Numbered from the stretch's first letter, positions 15,750-26,138 are shown. The stretch: DNA of 64,000 nucleotides from Mesorhizobium loti (GCF_002858745.1 NZ_PJRO01000005.1:1-64000); one strand, 5' to 3'. Translations and numbers: made by a program. The notes: generated by a model from the letters alone, not told the origin.

Positions 15750-16769
15750 ATGAACGCATTCAAGCATTTCAGGTATTTTGCCGGCGCCGTCTCGCTGGCG
15801 GCCGGCCTGTTCCAGGCGGGCCTCGCCTATGCCGAGGAAACCGTCGTCATCGGCTATCAGCAGATCGTCGGGCCGTTCGTCACCGCCATCGCCGACGGCC
15901 GCTTCGACGCTGCCGCCAAGGAGGCCGGCTACACGATCGACTGGCGCCAGTTCTCGTCCGGCGGCGACATCTCGACCGCGCTCGCCTCGGGCAATGTGCC
16001 GATCGGCGTCATCGGTTCCACCGGCACTGCGGCCGCGGCCACCCGCGGCGTCGAGCTCGAACTGTTCTGGATCCTCGACAACATCGGCAAGTCGGAAGCA
16101 CTCGCCGTGCGCAATGGCTCGGGCATCGAGAAGCCCGAGGACCTCAAGGGCAAGAATGTCGGCGTGCCGTTCGTGTCGACCTCGCATTTCCATCTGCTGG
16201 TCGGCCTCGAGCAGGTCTGGAAGGTCGACCCGCACGAGGTCAACATCCTCAACATGAAGCCGCCGCAGATCATTGCCGCCTGGCAGCGCGGCGACATCGA
16301 CGCCGCCTATGTCTGGCCGCCGGCGCTGACCGAACTGCTCAAGACCGGCAAGACCATCGCCGATTCCGAAACCATCGGCGCGGCCTCGGTGCCGACCTTC
16401 GACGGGCTTGTCGCGGACAAGAAATGGGCTGCCGACAATCCGAAATTCATGGCTGCCTTCACCAGGGTGCTGGCCGAATCCTACGCCGACTACAACAAGA
16501 ACAAGGCAAACTGGACGGCGGACTCGCCGCAGGTAAAGGGCATCGTCAAGTTGATCGGCGGCGATGGCGCCGGCGCGGTCGAGGCGCTGAATCTGCTGTC
16601 GTTCCCCAATGCCGACGAACAGGCCTCCGCCACCTGGCTCGGCGGCGGCGCACTCAAGGCGCTGAGCGAAAGCGCGAAGTTCCTTGTTGCCCAGAAGCAG
16701 ATCGACAAGGCGCTCGACGACTACACGCCTTTCGTCAACGCAAGCTACGCCAAGGAGGCGTCCAAGTAG
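15750..16769 (+). CDS. tauA: Taurine ABC transporter substrate-binding protein
   Basis: A 339-residue periplasmic binding protein starting at ATG 15750 after AGAGGG. A signal peptide ([30 protein letters not shown]) is followed by the nitrate/sulfonate/taurine binding fold: [11 protein letters not shown] at the ligand cleft, [49 protein letters not shown], and [22 protein letters not shown]. These match TauA rather than SsuA. It is the first gene of tauABCXY. The product delivers taurine to TauC/TauB. A strong hairpin follows before tauB, consistent with higher expression of the binding protein. Confidence 0.9.
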   Translation: MNAFKHFRYFAGAVSLAAGLFQAGLAYAEETVVIGYQQIVGPFVTAIADGRFDAAAKEAGYTIDWRQFSSGGDISTALASGNVPIGVIGSTGTAAAATRGVELELFWILDNIGKSEALAVRNGSGIEKPEDLKGKNVGVPFVSTSHFHLLVGLEQVWKVDPHEVNILNMKPPQIIAAWQRGDIDAAYVWPPALTELLKTGKTIADSETIGAASVPTFDGLVADKKWAADNPKFMAAFTRVLAESYADYNKNKANWTADSPQVKGIVKLIGGDGAGAVEALNLLSFPNADEQASATWLGGGALKALSESAKFLVAQKQIDKALDDYTPFVNASYAKEASK

Positions 16770-16789
16770 GTTAGGATTTCACGTCAGGC

Positions 16790-16809
16790 GCCGCCGGCAT
16801 GCCGGCGGC
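16790..16809 (+). promoter_or_regulatory. Intercistronic hairpin between tauA and tauB
   Basis: A perfect 20-bp palindrome (GCCGCCGGCATGCCGGCGGC) lies 20 bp after the tauA stop, followed by CGTCTCCCTCTC and no T-run. Such hairpins protect the upstream mRNA and partly attenuate downstream genes. A hairpin with the same GTCTCCCTCTC tail follows xsc at 26148-26173. Confidence 0.6.
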
Positions 16810-16842
16810 CGTCTCCCTCTCATACGCGAAAGGCTCGGCGCG

Positions 16843-17649
16843 ATGGAAACCCTCAACGTCAGCAATGTCAGCCTGACCTACCCAGGCCTCTACACCGACC
16901 AGGCCGTGATCGCGCTCAAGGGCGTCAGCCTGGAGGTCAAGAGCGGTGATTTCGTCGTCGCGCTCGGCGCTTCCGGCTGCGGCAAGACCACGCTGCTCAA
17001 TCTCATGGCCGGCTTCATGGCGCCAACCGATGGCGACATCACGCTGGGCGGCCACCAGGTCGTGGGCCCCGGTGCCGACCGGGGCGTCGTCTTCCAGAAG
17101 CATGCGCTGTTGCCCTGGCTCAACGTCATCGACAACACCGAATTCGGCCTCAAGCTGCGCGGCGTCGACAAGAAGACACGGCGCGAGATCGCCACCAAGA
17201 ACCTGGCGCTGGTCGGCCTGCAGGACTTCCACAAGCACATGATCTACCATTTGTCGGGCGGCATGCAGCAGCGGGTCGGCATCGCCAGGGCGCTGACCTG
17301 CGATCCCGCCATGCTGCTGATGGACGAGCCGATGGCGGCACTCGACGCGCTCACCCGCGAGACCATCCAGGAGCTGCTGCTCGAAGTCTGGCAGCTTACC
17401 AACAAGATGTTCTTCTTCATCACCCACAGCGTCGAGGAGGCGCTGTTCCTCGGTTCCCGGCTGATCGTCATGTCGCCGCGTCCAGGCCGCATCACCCATA
17501 CCTATGAGCTCGATTTCAATCGACGCTTTCTCGAGGAGGGCAACGCCCGTGCCATCAAGTCCAGCCGCGATTTCATCGACATGCGCGAACAGATCCTCGG
17601 CATCATCTACGGCGACGAGCGCCAGGCCGGCGGTGCCCTCCATGCTTGA
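16843..17649 (+). CDS. tauB: Taurine ABC transporter ATP-binding protein
   Basis: A 268-residue ABC ATPase. Walker [12 protein letters not shown] (residues ~46-56), Q-loop [12 protein letters not shown], signature [15 protein letters not shown], Walker [13 protein letters not shown] and switch His [14 protein letters not shown] are all intact. [14 protein letters not shown] is typical of the nitrate/sulfonate/taurine subfamily. ATG 16843 gives family length. It energises uptake through TauC. The stop overlaps the tauC start by eight bases, so the two are translationally coupled. Confidence 0.9.
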   Translation: METLNVSNVSLTYPGLYTDQAVIALKGVSLEVKSGDFVVALGASGCGKTTLLNLMAGFMAPTDGDITLGGHQVVGPGADRGVVFQKHALLPWLNVIDNTEFGLKLRGVDKKTRREIATKNLALVGLQDFHKHMIYHLSGGMQQRVGIARALTCDPAMLLMDEPMAALDALTRETIQELLLEVWQLTNKMFFFITHSVEEALFLGSRLIVMSPRPGRITHTYELDFNRRFLEEGNARAIKSSRDFIDMREQILGIIYGDERQAGGALHA

Positions 17650-18469
17650 GCGCGTCTCCAGGGCCCGGCCGGTCACCCCCGGCAAGATCTACGGCGCTCC
17701 CGGCGACGGCGCCAGCGGCCATATCAGCCTGATCACCGCGCTGGTGCTGTTTTCGCTGTGGCTGCTGGTCACCGAGATGGGCTGGGTCAAGCCGTTGTTC
17801 CTGCCGTCGCCGCTGGCGGTGTGGGACAAGTTCGTGCTGGCCATGACCGAGGGCGTCTCGAACTCGACGCTGACCCAGCACACGCTGGCAAGCCTCGGCA
17901 GGGTGCTCGGCGCCTTTGTGCTGGCGCTCGTCACCGCAGTGCCGATCGGCATCCTGATGGGCGTCAACCGCACCATTCGCGGCCTGTTCGATCCGATCAT
18001 CGAGTTCTACCGTCCGCTGCCGCCGCTTGCCTACCTGCCGCTGATCATCATCTGGCTGGGCATCGGCGAGTTCCCGAAGGTGTTCCTGATCTATCTGGCG
18101 ATCTTCGCGCCGATGGCGATCGCGGCGCGTGCCGGCGTGCGCTCCGTCTCGACCGAGCAGATCCACGCCGCCTATGCGATGGGCGCCACCCGCACCCAGG
18201 TCATCAGCCAGGTCATCCTCAAGGCTGCGCTGCCCGAGATCTTCACCGGCATGCGCATCGGCATCGGCGTCGGCTGGACCACGCTGGTCGCCGCCGAGAT
18301 GGTGGCCGCGCATCGCGGCCTCGGCTTCATGGTGCTGAACGCGGCCGAATATCTGGCCAGCGACACGGTTATCATGGGCATCATCGTGATCGGCATCTTC
18401 GCCTTCGCCTTCGATCTCCTGTTGCGCTACCTGGAGAAGATCCTGATCCCCTGGAAGGGCAAGATCTGA
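17642..18469 (+). CDS. tauC: Taurine ABC transporter permease
   Basis: A 275-residue membrane protein with about six helices. The ABC-permease EAA loop that docks on the ATPase is visible as [39 protein letters not shown] 17642 overlaps the tauB end. The first 30 residues are cytosolic and basic. The N-terminal helix [22 protein letters not shown] and the segment [12 protein letters not shown], standard in TauC/SsuC, support assignment. It forms the inner-membrane channel of the TauABC importer. Confidence 0.9.
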   Translation: MLERVSRARPVTPGKIYGAPGDGASGHISLITALVLFSLWLLVTEMGWVKPLFLPSPLAVWDKFVLAMTEGVSNSTLTQHTLASLGRVLGAFVLALVTAVPIGILMGVNRTIRGLFDPIIEFYRPLPPLAYLPLIIIWLGIGEFPKVFLIYLAIFAPMAIAARAGVRSVSTEQIHAAYAMGATRTQVISQVILKAALPEIFTGMRIGIGVGWTTLVAAEMVAAHRGLGFMVLNAAEYLASDTVIMGIIVIGIFAFAFDLLLRYLEKILIPWKGKI

Positions 18470-18623
18470 TGACAATACACAAGGCCAACGCGCCGCCGGG
18501 CTGAGAGACCGCCCAGCCTCACCCACCCAGACGACTGTTCAATCAGCCGGTCCTTCCGGCCTCGGCGGAGCCGTGCCCGGCGTCGCCCCGAAGACCACCA
18601 TGACAAGACACGAGGACCACACC

Positions 18624-19010
18624 ATGGCGCTGACCGCCGACGACCTTGCCAAGCTGTTCGATGCCTTCAACCGGCACGACATCGACGGCGTGATGCGTTT
18701 CTTTTCCGACGACTGCGTCTTCAACGCTGTCGGCGGGGCGGAAGCATACGGCACCCGCTTCGAAGGCCCTGACGCCATCGCCAATGCCTTCAGCGGTGTC
18801 TGGGCGTCGATGCCCGACGCCCACTGGGCCCATCACGGCCACTTCGTGCAAGGCGACCGCGCCGTCTCGGAATGGACCTTCACCGGCACCAATGCCGATG
18901 GCAGCCGCATCGAGGCGGAGGGCTGCGACCTGTTCACGCTGAACGGTGACAGCATCGTGCGCAAGCAGGCCTTCCGCAAGAACCGGCCGTTGATCGCGGC
19001 CGGCGCCTGA
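18624..19010 (+). CDS. tauX: SnoaL/NTF2-like protein, probable taurine dehydrogenase small subunit
   Basis: A 128-residue NTF2-fold protein. ATG 18624 is chosen because CGAGGA lies eight bases upstream. The cone-fold pattern is clear: LAKLFDAFNRHDIDGVMRFFSDDCVFN, then AIANAFSGVWASMPDAHW, VSEWTFTGTNADGSRIEAEGCDLFTL and DSIVRKQAFRK. Taurine dehydrogenase of Paracoccus- and Rhodobacter-type clusters has a small TauX and a FAD-containing TauY encoded next to the transporter. Position between tauC and the FAD oxidoreductase fits TauX exactly. The biochemical role rests on this context. Confidence 0.75.
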   Translation: MALTADDLAKLFDAFNRHDIDGVMRFFSDDCVFNAVGGAEAYGTRFEGPDAIANAFSGVWASMPDAHWAHHGHFVQGDRAVSEWTFTGTNADGSRIEAEGCDLFTLNGDSIVRKQAFRKNRPLIAAGA

Positions 19011-19033
19011 GTGGTTTCGGGGAGAATCGGGCA

Positions 19034-20434
19034 ATGGAACAGCAACTTGACAGGCCGGCGGTGCGGCGCAAGCCGTTCGATCCTGCCTACGACCCCGTGC
19101 ATGCGCCGAACCCCGGCGACGGCAAGGACTATGCGCCGACCTACTGGATCGCCACCGCCGGCGCGGAGCCGGAGGACGACGGCCCCGTCACGCAGGACAT
19201 CGACGTCGATGTCGCCATCGTCGGCTCCGGCTATACCGGCCTGTCCTGTGCCATCCATCTCGCCCGCGAGCACGGCATCAAGGCCACCGTGCTGGAAGCC
19301 AACGGCGTTGCCTGGGGCTGCTCGACCCGAAATGGCGGCCAGGCGCAGATCTCCGCCGGCCGGCTCAAGCGCTCGCAATGGATCGAGCGCTGGGGTGTCG
19401 ACGTCGCCCGCAAGCTGCACGCCGAGATCGCCGAAGCGTTCGACCTGTTCCGCAGCCTGATCCGCGAGCCCGAGATCGACTGCGAGCCGCAGGATGGCGG
19501 CCACCTCTACATCGCCCATCGCGACAAGATGCTGCCGGCGCTGGAGAAGGAAGCCCGCCTGCTCAACGAGGTGTTCGGCTACAAGGCCCGCGTGGTCGGC
19601 CGCGACGAGGTGCACAGCGACTTCGTGCGCGACGCCGAGGCCAGGGGCGCGATGTATGAACCCGACGGCATCGGCATCCACGCCGCCAAGCTGGCCTTCG
19701 GCTATCTCAGGCTCGCCCGCAGGCTGGGGGCGAAAGTGCACACGGCAAGCCCGGTGCTCAGCAGCGAGCTTAAGGGCGGCGTCCATCATCTGAGAACCCC
19801 GGACGGCACGGTGCGGGCGCGCACGGTCTGCATCGCCACGGCCGGCTACACCTCACCCGGCCTGAACAAGCTGACCCGGCATCGGCTGATGCCGATCCTG
19901 TCCAATTCGGTCGTCACCCGTCCGCTGAGTGAGGACGAATGCGAGGCGCTGAATTTCAAGGCGCGGATCCCGCTCACCGATACGCGCACCTTGCGCCACT
20001 ATTATCGCATGCTGCCTGACCGGCGCGTGCAGATCGGCAGCCGCAGCGCCATCACCGGCCGCGACGCGGTCAACCCGAAACATCTCAGCCTGTTGCTGGA
20101 AGGGCTCACCCGCAAGTTCCCGATCCTGCGCGGCATCGAGATCGATTATTCCTGGTGGGGCTGGGTCGATGTCAGCCACGACATGATGCCGCGCATCTTC
20201 CAGCCCGATCCCGCCCAGCGCCTGTTCTACGCCCTGGGTTATGGCGGCAACGGCGTCATGTATTCGGCCCAGGCCGGCCGCCGCATGGCCCAGATGGTGG
20301 CCGGCAGGGGCGGCGGGCTCGATCTGCCGATCTTCACCTCGCCGCTGCCGAGCCACGGCCTTTTGACGCCATTCCGGCGCCTCGGCCAGTGGGGCATGTA
20401 CCGATGGTACTATCTCAACGACGAGATCTTTTAG
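19034..20434 (+). CDS. tauY: FAD-dependent oxidoreductase, probable taurine dehydrogenase large subunit
   Basis: A 466-residue DAO-family flavoprotein. The dinucleotide-binding motif VAIVGSGYTGLSCAIHLA is near residue 61, followed by the VLEAN strand end. WGCSTRNGGQAQISAGRL and the C-terminal ALGYGGNGVMYSAQAGRRMA complete the FAD site. It would oxidatively deaminate taurine to sulfoacetaldehyde and ammonia and pass electrons to a cytochrome c. It starts 23 bp after tauX. A GlpD/PuuB-like amine oxidase is the alternative, but the tauABC-xsc setting favours TauY. Confidence 0.8.
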   Translation: MEQQLDRPAVRRKPFDPAYDPVHAPNPGDGKDYAPTYWIATAGAEPEDDGPVTQDIDVDVAIVGSGYTGLSCAIHLAREHGIKATVLEANGVAWGCSTRNGGQAQISAGRLKRSQWIERWGVDVARKLHAEIAEAFDLFRSLIREPEIDCEPQDGGHLYIAHRDKMLPALEKEARLLNEVFGYKARVVGRDEVHSDFVRDAEARGAMYEPDGIGIHAAKLAFGYLRLARRLGAKVHTASPVLSSELKGGVHHLRTPDGTVRARTVCIATAGYTSPGLNKLTRHRLMPILSNSVVTRPLSEDECEALNFKARIPLTDTRTLRHYYRMLPDRRVQIGSRSAITGRDAVNPKHLSLLLEGLTRKFPILRGIEIDYSWWGWVDVSHDMMPRIFQPDPAQRLFYALGYGGNGVMYSAQAGRRMAQMVAGRGGGLDLPIFTSPLPSHGLLTPFRRLGQWGMYRWYYLNDEIF

Positions 20435-20446
20435 GCGATGCGTGGA

Positions 20447-21187
20447 TCAGAAGGTCCTGGCCAGCTTGCGCGCCGCCGACTGCAGCACGGGCACATAGCG
20501 CTTCGCCTTCTCCAGCGACAGGCGCGCTTTCGGGGCATGGCAGGCGAGCGTCGCCACCACACGGCCGTTCGCGTCCAGCACCGGCACGGCGATGGCGATC
20601 AGGCCGAGCATGAATTCCTCGCGGTCGGTGCTGTAGCCGTTGCGCAGAATCTCGGCGAATTCGGCTTCGAGCGCGTCGGGCGACAGAAGTGTCGCAGGGG
20701 TAAGCCGTTCGAAGGTCATCAGGCCGAGAAGCTTTTGCCGTTGCTGCTCGTCCATATGGGCAAGCAGCAGCTTGCCGCTCGCCGTGCAATGCAGTGGCAC
20801 GCGCGCGCCCGGCTCCAGGTGGACGCGCAGCGGCCAGTTGGATTCGACGCGCGCCAGATAGATGGCGTCGGTGCCGGACCGCGCCACGAAATTGCAGGTC
20901 TCTCCGGTCACGTCGACGACCTGCCGCAGGATGGCATGGCGCTGCGTGCCGACGCCCGAGCCGACGATGGTGAGACCCATCTTGAACAGGCGAGGGCCGA
21001 CCGAATAGTGCCGCCTGTCGGGCTCCCGAAACAGGAAACCCTCCTCCGCCAGACGTTGGCAGAGCCTGTGCAGCGTGGCCTTGGGCATGTCGATCTTCGC
21101 AGCAAGTTCGAGCAGCGTCACCGGGCGCTCGGAGAGACCGACGACCTCGATCAGGTTAAGGCTGCGGGTGATGGCCGAGTTTTCCAT
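20447..21187 (-). CDS. IclR-family regulator, likely controlling isethionate genes
   Basis: A 246-residue IclR protein: an N-terminal winged helix (ITRSLNLIEVVGLSERPVTLLELAAKIDMPKATLHRLCQ) and a GAF-like effector domain (IYLARVESNWPLRVHLEPGARVPLHCTASGKLLLAHM; GYSTDREEFMLGLIAIAVPVLD). It is divergent from the GMC oxidoreductase, with a 156-bp gap that holds two palindromes suitable for IclR binding. Isethionate clusters carry a dedicated regulator beside iseJ and iseU, so control of those genes is probable. The inducer is unknown. The C-terminus is only 13 bp from the tauY stop, so the genes converge. Confidence 0.85.
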   Translation of the reverse strand: MENSAITRSLNLIEVVGLSERPVTLLELAAKIDMPKATLHRLCQRLAEEGFLFREPDRRHYSVGPRLFKMGLTIVGSGVGTQRHAILRQVVDVTGETCNFVARSGTDAIYLARVESNWPLRVHLEPGARVPLHCTASGKLLLAHMDEQQRQKLLGLMTFERLTPATLLSPDALEAEFAEILRNGYSTDREEFMLGLIAIAVPVLDANGRVVATLACHAPKARLSLEKAKRYVPVLQSAARKLARTF

Positions 21188-21200
21188 GCGATGGTCCTTG

Positions 21201-21278
21201 TCTCACTCAGTGAGATTGTTTCTGCCTTGATTAGCCGTCAGAGCATGAAAATTCAACTCACATCTCAGTCTGTGAGAT
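21201..21278. promoter_or_regulatory. Two candidate IclR operators in the divergent promoter region
   Basis: TCTCACTCAGTGAGA (21201-21215) is a perfect 15-bp dyad directly upstream of the IclR start. ATCTCAGTCTGTGAGAT (21262-21278) shares the CTCA/TGAG half-sites. Both lie between the divergent starts at 21187 and 21344, and the size and symmetry match IclR-family sites. Confidence 0.6.
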
Positions 21279-21343
21279 ATTTCATCCCGTTTTGTTTGAC
21301 TCAAGGCGCCTTTGCCTCCCGTCTGGCCATGGGAGGAAGTGCA

Positions 21344-22945
21344 GTGAATGAATTGAGTTACGACTATATCGTCGTCGGCGCCGGTTCTTCCGGCTGCGCG
21401 GTCGCTGCGCGTCTTTCCGAGAACGGCAGGTTCCGCGTCGCGCTCGTCGAGGCCGGGCCGAAGGACACCAGCCCCTGGATCCACCTGCCGCTCGGCTACG
21501 GCAAGACCATGTGGGACGAGCGGGTCAACTGGAAGCTCTACACCCAGCCCGATCCGAACATGAACGGCCGCAGCATCTACTGGCCGCGCGGCAAGGTGCT
21601 CGGCGGCAGCTCGGCGATCAACGGGCTGATCGCCATTCGCGGCCAGGCCGAGGACTACGATGACTGGGCGCGCTATGGCGGCGACCAGTGGAGCTACCGC
21701 AACGTGCTTCCCTATTTCCGCAGGCTCGAGACCTTCAACAGCCCGGTCAATCCCGACTATCACGGCACCAGCGGCCCGATCAGCGTCGATCCGATCCGCC
21801 GGCCGCATCCGGTGATCGACGCCGTGATCGCCTCGGCCAATCATCTCGGCATTCCAGCCAATGACGATTTCAACGGGCCGCGCCAGGAAGGGGTCGGCTA
21901 TTACAGCCTGACCACCCGCAACGGCCTGCGCAGCAGCGCGGCGGTGGGCTATCTGCGCCAGGCGCGCGGTCGCGCCAATCTCGACATCCTGACCGATGCC
22001 CAGGTCACGCGGGTCCGCTTTTCGGGGCGTCGCGCCGAGGGCATCGACTATAGAAGCGGCGGCCGCATGGTGCGCCTCGACGCACGGCGTGGCGTCGTCC
22101 TCTCCGCCGGCGCGGTGCACACGCCGCATCTGATGATGCTGTCGGGCATCGGCCCCGCCGCGCATCTGAAGGAACACGGCATCGAGGTCCTGGCGGACAG
22201 CCCGGGCGTCGGCGCCAATCTGCAGGATCATTTGCAACTGCGCCTGATCTACCGCTGCAACCGGCCGATCACCACGAATGACGAGCTCAACAGCCTGACG
22301 GGCAAGATCAAGATCGGCCTGCAGTGGCTGCTGGCGCGCAGCGGTCCGCTCGCCGTCGGCATCAACCAGGGGGCGCTGTTCACGGCGGTCACCCCGGGCG
22401 AGACCCGCCCGGACGTGCAGTTCCATGTCGCCACCCTGTCGGCCGACATGGCCGGCGGCAAGGTGCATCCGTTCTCCGGCTTCACCATGTCGGTCTGCCA
22501 GCTTCGCCCCGAAAGCATGGGCTCGATCCGGCTCGCCTCCGGCGATCCGTCGGCGGCCCCGGCCATCCACCCCAACTATCTGGATACGGAGCTCGACCGG
22601 CAGGTGGCGGTCGGTGGCCTCCGCCTCGCCCGTCGCATCGCCGCCACCGATCCGCTGCGCCAGCTCGTCGCCGGCGAGGAACTGCCGGGCGGAGCCGCGG
22701 ACAGCGACGAGGCCCTGCTCGATTTTGCACGCCAGAACGGCGCCACCATTTTCCATCCGACCAGCACCTGCCGGATGGGCCGGGACGACGACAAGGGAGC
22801 TGTCGTCGATTCTGATCTGAAGGTGCGCGGGTTCGACGGCCTGTGGGTCGCCGACTGCTCGGTGATGCCCCGCATCGTGTCGGGAAACACCAACCTGCCC
22901 GCAATCATGATCGGGGAGAAACTGTCCGATCTTCTTTTGCAATGA
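21344..22945 (+). CDS. iseJ: GMC-family flavin oxidoreductase, probable isethionate dehydrogenase
   Basis: A 533-residue choline-dehydrogenase-like flavoprotein. GTG 21344 is chosen because GGGAGGA sits seven bases upstream. FAD-binding [17 protein letters not shown] (residues ~8-24), GMC signature 1 [19 protein letters not shown], signature 2 [18 protein letters not shown] and the catalytic end [12 protein letters not shown]...[10 protein letters not shown] are intact. Isethionate dehydrogenase IseJ of Cupriavidus is a GMC enzyme encoded with an MFS importer and near xsc, which matches this arrangement. It would oxidise isethionate to sulfoacetaldehyde for Xsc. Choline or another alcohol is an alternative substrate. 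Confidence 0.78.
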   Translation: MNELSYDYIVVGAGSSGCAVAARLSENGRFRVALVEAGPKDTSPWIHLPLGYGKTMWDERVNWKLYTQPDPNMNGRSIYWPRGKVLGGSSAINGLIAIRGQAEDYDDWARYGGDQWSYRNVLPYFRRLETFNSPVNPDYHGTSGPISVDPIRRPHPVIDAVIASANHLGIPANDDFNGPRQEGVGYYSLTTRNGLRSSAAVGYLRQARGRANLDILTDAQVTRVRFSGRRAEGIDYRSGGRMVRLDARRGVVLSAGAVHTPHLMMLSGIGPAAHLKEHGIEVLADSPGVGANLQDHLQLRLIYRCNRPITTNDELNSLTGKIKIGLQWLLARSGPLAVGINQGALFTAVTPGETRPDVQFHVATLSADMAGGKVHPFSGFTMSVCQLRPESMGSIRLASGDPSAAPAIHPNYLDTELDRQVAVGGLRLARRIAATDPLRQLVAGEELPGGAADSDEALLDFARQNGATIFHPTSTCRMGRDDDKGAVVDSDLKVRGFDGLWVADCSVMPRIVSGNTNLPAIMIGEKLSDLLLQ

Positions 22946-22998
22946 ATTCGAGGACTGGGATTTCCAGCATTGAGAATTCCAACATCGGGAGGAGAACC

Positions 22999-24366
22999 AT
23001 GTTGAAGAAAGCTGCAGGCGAAAGGGAACGCGAAGTAAGACGTGTCGTGTTCGCCTCTCTGATTGGCGCGACGATCGAGTGGTACGATTTCTTCCTCTAT
23101 GGGGTCGTTGCCGGTATCGTCTTCAATCAGCTCTATTTTCCGACGCACGATCCGCTGGTCTCGATGGTGCTGGCCTATGCGACCTTTGCCGTCGGCTTCG
23201 TCGCGCGGCCGCTCGGCGGCATCGTGTTCGGCCATTTCGGCGACAGGCTCGGCCGCAAGCAGATGCTGGTGCTGACCATCCTGATCATGGGTGTCGCCAC
23301 CGTGCTGATCGGGCTGTTGCCGACCTATCAGCAGATCGGCGTCGCGGCGCCCATCCTGCTTCTGATCCTGCGCATCGCACAGGGCATCGGCATCGGCGGC
23401 GAATGGGGCGGGGCCGTGCTCATGGCCTACGAATTCGCGCCCGAGAACAAGCGCGGCTACTACGCCTCGATCCCGCAGATCGGCCTCGCCATCGGCCTGT
23501 GCCTGTCTTCCGGCGTCGTTGCCCTGCTCAGCCTGATGCCCGAAGAGGCCTTCCTGGCCTGGGGTTGGCGCGCCGCCTTTGTCGGTTCGATCTTGCTGAT
23601 CATCGTCGGCCTCTACATCCGGCTGAAAGTCGCCGAGACGCCGGATTTCGCCGCGGTCAAGGAAGAGCAGCAGGAAGTGAAGATCCCGTTCGTCGAACTG
23701 ATGCGCACCTATCCGAAGAACATCCTGCTCGGCATGGGCGCGCGCTATATCGACGGCGTCTTCTTCAACGTCTTTGCGGTCTTCTCGATCGTCTACCTGT
23801 CCAAACATGTCGGGGTCGACCGCGCCACCGCACTATGGCTGGTCTGCCTCTCGGCCCTTGTGATGGTGGTGGCCATTCCGCTGTTCGGGAAACTGTCCGA
23901 CCGCTGGGGCCGGCCCAGGACCTACGCCATCGGCAGCCTGCTTCTGGCGATCGTCACCTTCCCGGCCTTCATGATGATGGGCAGCGGCAATCTGTTGTGG
24001 ATCGGCCTCGCGCTCGTCGTGCCCTTCGGCATCATCTACGCCATGTGCTACGGCCCAGAGGCCGCGCTGTTCTCGGACCTGTTCGACGTCAAGGTGCGCT
24101 ATACCGGCATCTCCTTCGTCTACCAGTTCTCCGGCATCTTCGCGAGCGGCATCACCCCGATCGTCGCGACCTACCTCATCGATTTCGGTGATGGCGAGCC
24201 GTGGCTTCTGGCCGGCTATGTCGTGTTCGCCGCGCTCGTCTCGATGGTCTGCGCCGCCCTCATCCGTCCCGCACCCGAAGCCCGGCCAGCCAGCCAGCCG
24301 CTTCGCGCATCAACCCGTCCAAACCAATTGCCCCCTTCACGCAAGATGAAAGAGAACCTGTCATGA
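22999..24366 (+). CDS. iseU: MHS-family MFS symporter, probable isethionate importer
   Basis: A 455-residue transporter with about twelve helices. It begins at ATG 22999 after GGGAGGAG. Metabolite:H+ symporter features are clear: ASLIGATIEWYDFFLYG in helix 1, RPLGGIVFGHFGDRLGRKQ in loop 2-3, and GIGIGGEWGGAVLMAYEFAPENKRGYY around helix 5. It follows the GMC gene and its stop overlaps the xsc start (ATGA), forming one operon. In isethionate-degrading bacteria an MFS protein (IseU) next to IseJ imports isethionate, so this role is inferred by position. Confidence 0.78.
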   Translation: MLKKAAGEREREVRRVVFASLIGATIEWYDFFLYGVVAGIVFNQLYFPTHDPLVSMVLAYATFAVGFVARPLGGIVFGHFGDRLGRKQMLVLTILIMGVATVLIGLLPTYQQIGVAAPILLLILRIAQGIGIGGEWGGAVLMAYEFAPENKRGYYASIPQIGLAIGLCLSSGVVALLSLMPEEAFLAWGWRAAFVGSILLIIVGLYIRLKVAETPDFAAVKEEQQEVKIPFVELMRTYPKNILLGMGARYIDGVFFNVFAVFSIVYLSKHVGVDRATALWLVCLSALVMVVAIPLFGKLSDRWGRPRTYAIGSLLLAIVTFPAFMMMGSGNLLWIGLALVVPFGIIYAMCYGPEAALFSDLFDVKVRYTGISFVYQFSGIFASGITPIVATYLIDFGDGEPWLLAGYVVFAALVSMVCAALIRPAPEARPASQPLRASTRPNQLPPSRKMKENLS

Positions 24367-26138
24367 AGATGACCACGGAAGAAGCCTTCGTCAAAGTCCT
24401 GCAGATGCACGGCATCGAGCACGCCTTCGGCATCATCGGCTCGGCCATGATGCCGGTGTCCGACCTGTTCCCCAGGGCCGGCATCAGGTTCTGGGACTGC
24501 GCCCATGAAACCAATGCCGGCATGATGGCCGACGGGTTCAGCCGCGCCACTGGCACCATGTCGATGGCCATCGGCCAGAACGGCCCCGGCGTCACCGGCT
24601 TCATCACCGCCATGAAGACCGCCTACTGGAACCACACGCCTTTGCTGATGGTCACGCCGCAGGCGGCCAACAAGACCATCGGGCAGGGCGGCTTCCAGGA
24701 AGTCGACCAGATGGCGATGTTCGAGGAGATGGTCTGCTACCAGGAAGAGGTGCGCGACCCCTCGCGCATTCCCGAAGTGCTGAACCGCGTCATCGAGAAG
24801 GCCTGGCGCGGCTGCGCGCCTGCGCAGATCAACATCCCGCGTGACTTCTGGACCCAGGTCATCGACGTCGACCTGCCTTCGATCGTGCGTTTCGAACGTC
24901 CGGCCGGCGGCCCGCAGGCCATTGCCGAGGCGGCCAAGCTTCTGTCGGAAGCGAAGTTCCCGGTCATCCTCAACGGCGCCGGCGTCGTCATCGGCAACGC
25001 TATCGCGGAATCGATGGCACTGGCCGAGAAGCTCGACGCACCGGTCTGCTGCGGCTACCAACACAACGACGCCTTCCCCGGCAGCCATCGGCTGGCCGTC
25101 GGTCCGCTCGGCTACAACGGCTCGAAGGCGGCGATGGAACTGATCGCCAGGGCCGATGTGGTGCTGGCGCTGGGCACGCGCCTCAACCCGTTCTCGACGC
25201 TGCCGGGCTACGGCATCGACTACTGGCCGAAGAACGCCGCCATCATCCAGGTGGACATCAACGCCGATCGCATCGGCCTGACCAAGAAGGTTTCGGTCGG
25301 CATCTGCGGCGATGCCAGGCAGGTGGCGCGCCAGATCCTCGAAAAGCTCACCCCGTCGGCCGGCAATGAGGGCCGCGAGGCGCGCAAGGCGGGGATCCAC
25401 CAGACCCGCTCGGCCTGGCTGCAGCAGCTGTCGTCGATGGACCATGAGGACGACGATCCGGGTACGGAATGGAATGCGTCGGCGCGCCGGCGTGAGGCCG
25501 ACCGCATGTCGCCGCGCCAGGCCTGGCGCGCGATCCAGGCCGCCTTGCCCAAGGAAGCCATCATCTCGAGCGACATCGGCAACAACTGCGCCATCGGCAA
25601 TGCCTATCCGAGCTTCGAGCAGGGTCGCAAATATCTGGCGCCCGGCATGTTCGGTCCCTGCGGCTACGGCTTCCCCGCCATCGTCGGCGCCAAGATCGGC
25701 TGTCCCGACGTTCCGGTGGTCGGCTTCGCCGGCGACGGCGCCTTCGGCATCTCGATGAACGAGATGGGTGCGATCGGCCGCGAAGGCTGGCCGGCGATCA
25801 CCATGGTGATCTTCCGCAACTACCAGTGGGGCGCGGAGAAGCGCAACACCACGCTGTGGTACGCCAACAACTTCGTCGGCACCGAGCTCAACCCGAATCT
25901 CAGCTACGCCAGGGTGGCCGACGGCTGCGGGCTGAAGGGCGTTACCGTCGACTCCACGGCCAAACTCACCGAGGCGCTGGGCAAGGCGATCGACGACCAG
26001 GCCAGGGGTGTCACCACCTTCATCGAGGTCATCCTCAACCAGGAGCTCGGCGAGCCCTTCCGCCGCGACGCGATGAAGAAGCCGGTGCCGGTGGCCGGCA
26101 TCGAGGCCGCCGACATGCGACCGCAGCAGCGCGCCTGA
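24363..26138 (+). CDS. xsc: Sulfoacetaldehyde acetyltransferase
   Basis: A 591-residue thiamine-diphosphate enzyme converting sulfoacetaldehyde and phosphate to acetyl phosphate and sulfite. Family landmarks: MKMTTEEAFVKVLQMHGIEHAFGIIGSAMMP at the start, the activating Glu region ETNAGMMADGFSR, GQNGPGVTGFITAMKTAYWNHTP, and the ThDP/Mg2+ motif FAGDGAFGISMNEMG through FRNYQWGAEKRN. Length is that of Xsc. ATG 24363 overlaps the transporter stop. It is the convergence point of the taurine and isethionate arms. A GC hairpin follows at 26148. Confidence 0.93.
   Translation: MKMTTEEAFVKVLQMHGIEHAFGIIGSAMMPVSDLFPRAGIRFWDCAHETNAGMMADGFSRATGTMSMAIGQNGPGVTGFITAMKTAYWNHTPLLMVTPQAANKTIGQGGFQEVDQMAMFEEMVCYQEEVRDPSRIPEVLNRVIEKAWRGCAPAQINIPRDFWTQVIDVDLPSIVRFERPAGGPQAIAEAAKLLSEAKFPVILNGAGVVIGNAIAESMALAEKLDAPVCCGYQHNDAFPGSHRLAVGPLGYNGSKAAMELIARADVVLALGTRLNPFSTLPGYGIDYWPKNAAIIQVDINADRIGLTKKVSVGICGDARQVARQILEKLTPSAGNEGREARKAGIHQTRSAWLQQLSSMDHEDDDPGTEWNASARRREADRMSPRQAWRAIQAALPKEAIISSDIGNNCAIGNAYPSFEQGRKYLAPGMFGPCGYGFPAIVGAKIGCPDVPVVGFAGDGAFGISMNEMGAIGREGWPAITMVIFRNYQWGAEKRNTTLWYANNFVGTELNPNLSYARVADGCGLKGVTVDSTAKLTEALGKAIDDQARGVTTFIEVILNQELGEPFRRDAMKKPVPVAGIEAADMRPQQRA

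Noticed and set aside
21203..22942. 579-residue antisense frame across the GMC oxidoreductase gene
   Set aside because: Mirror of real codons; no domain, biased composition, and the plus-strand protein is clearly conserved.
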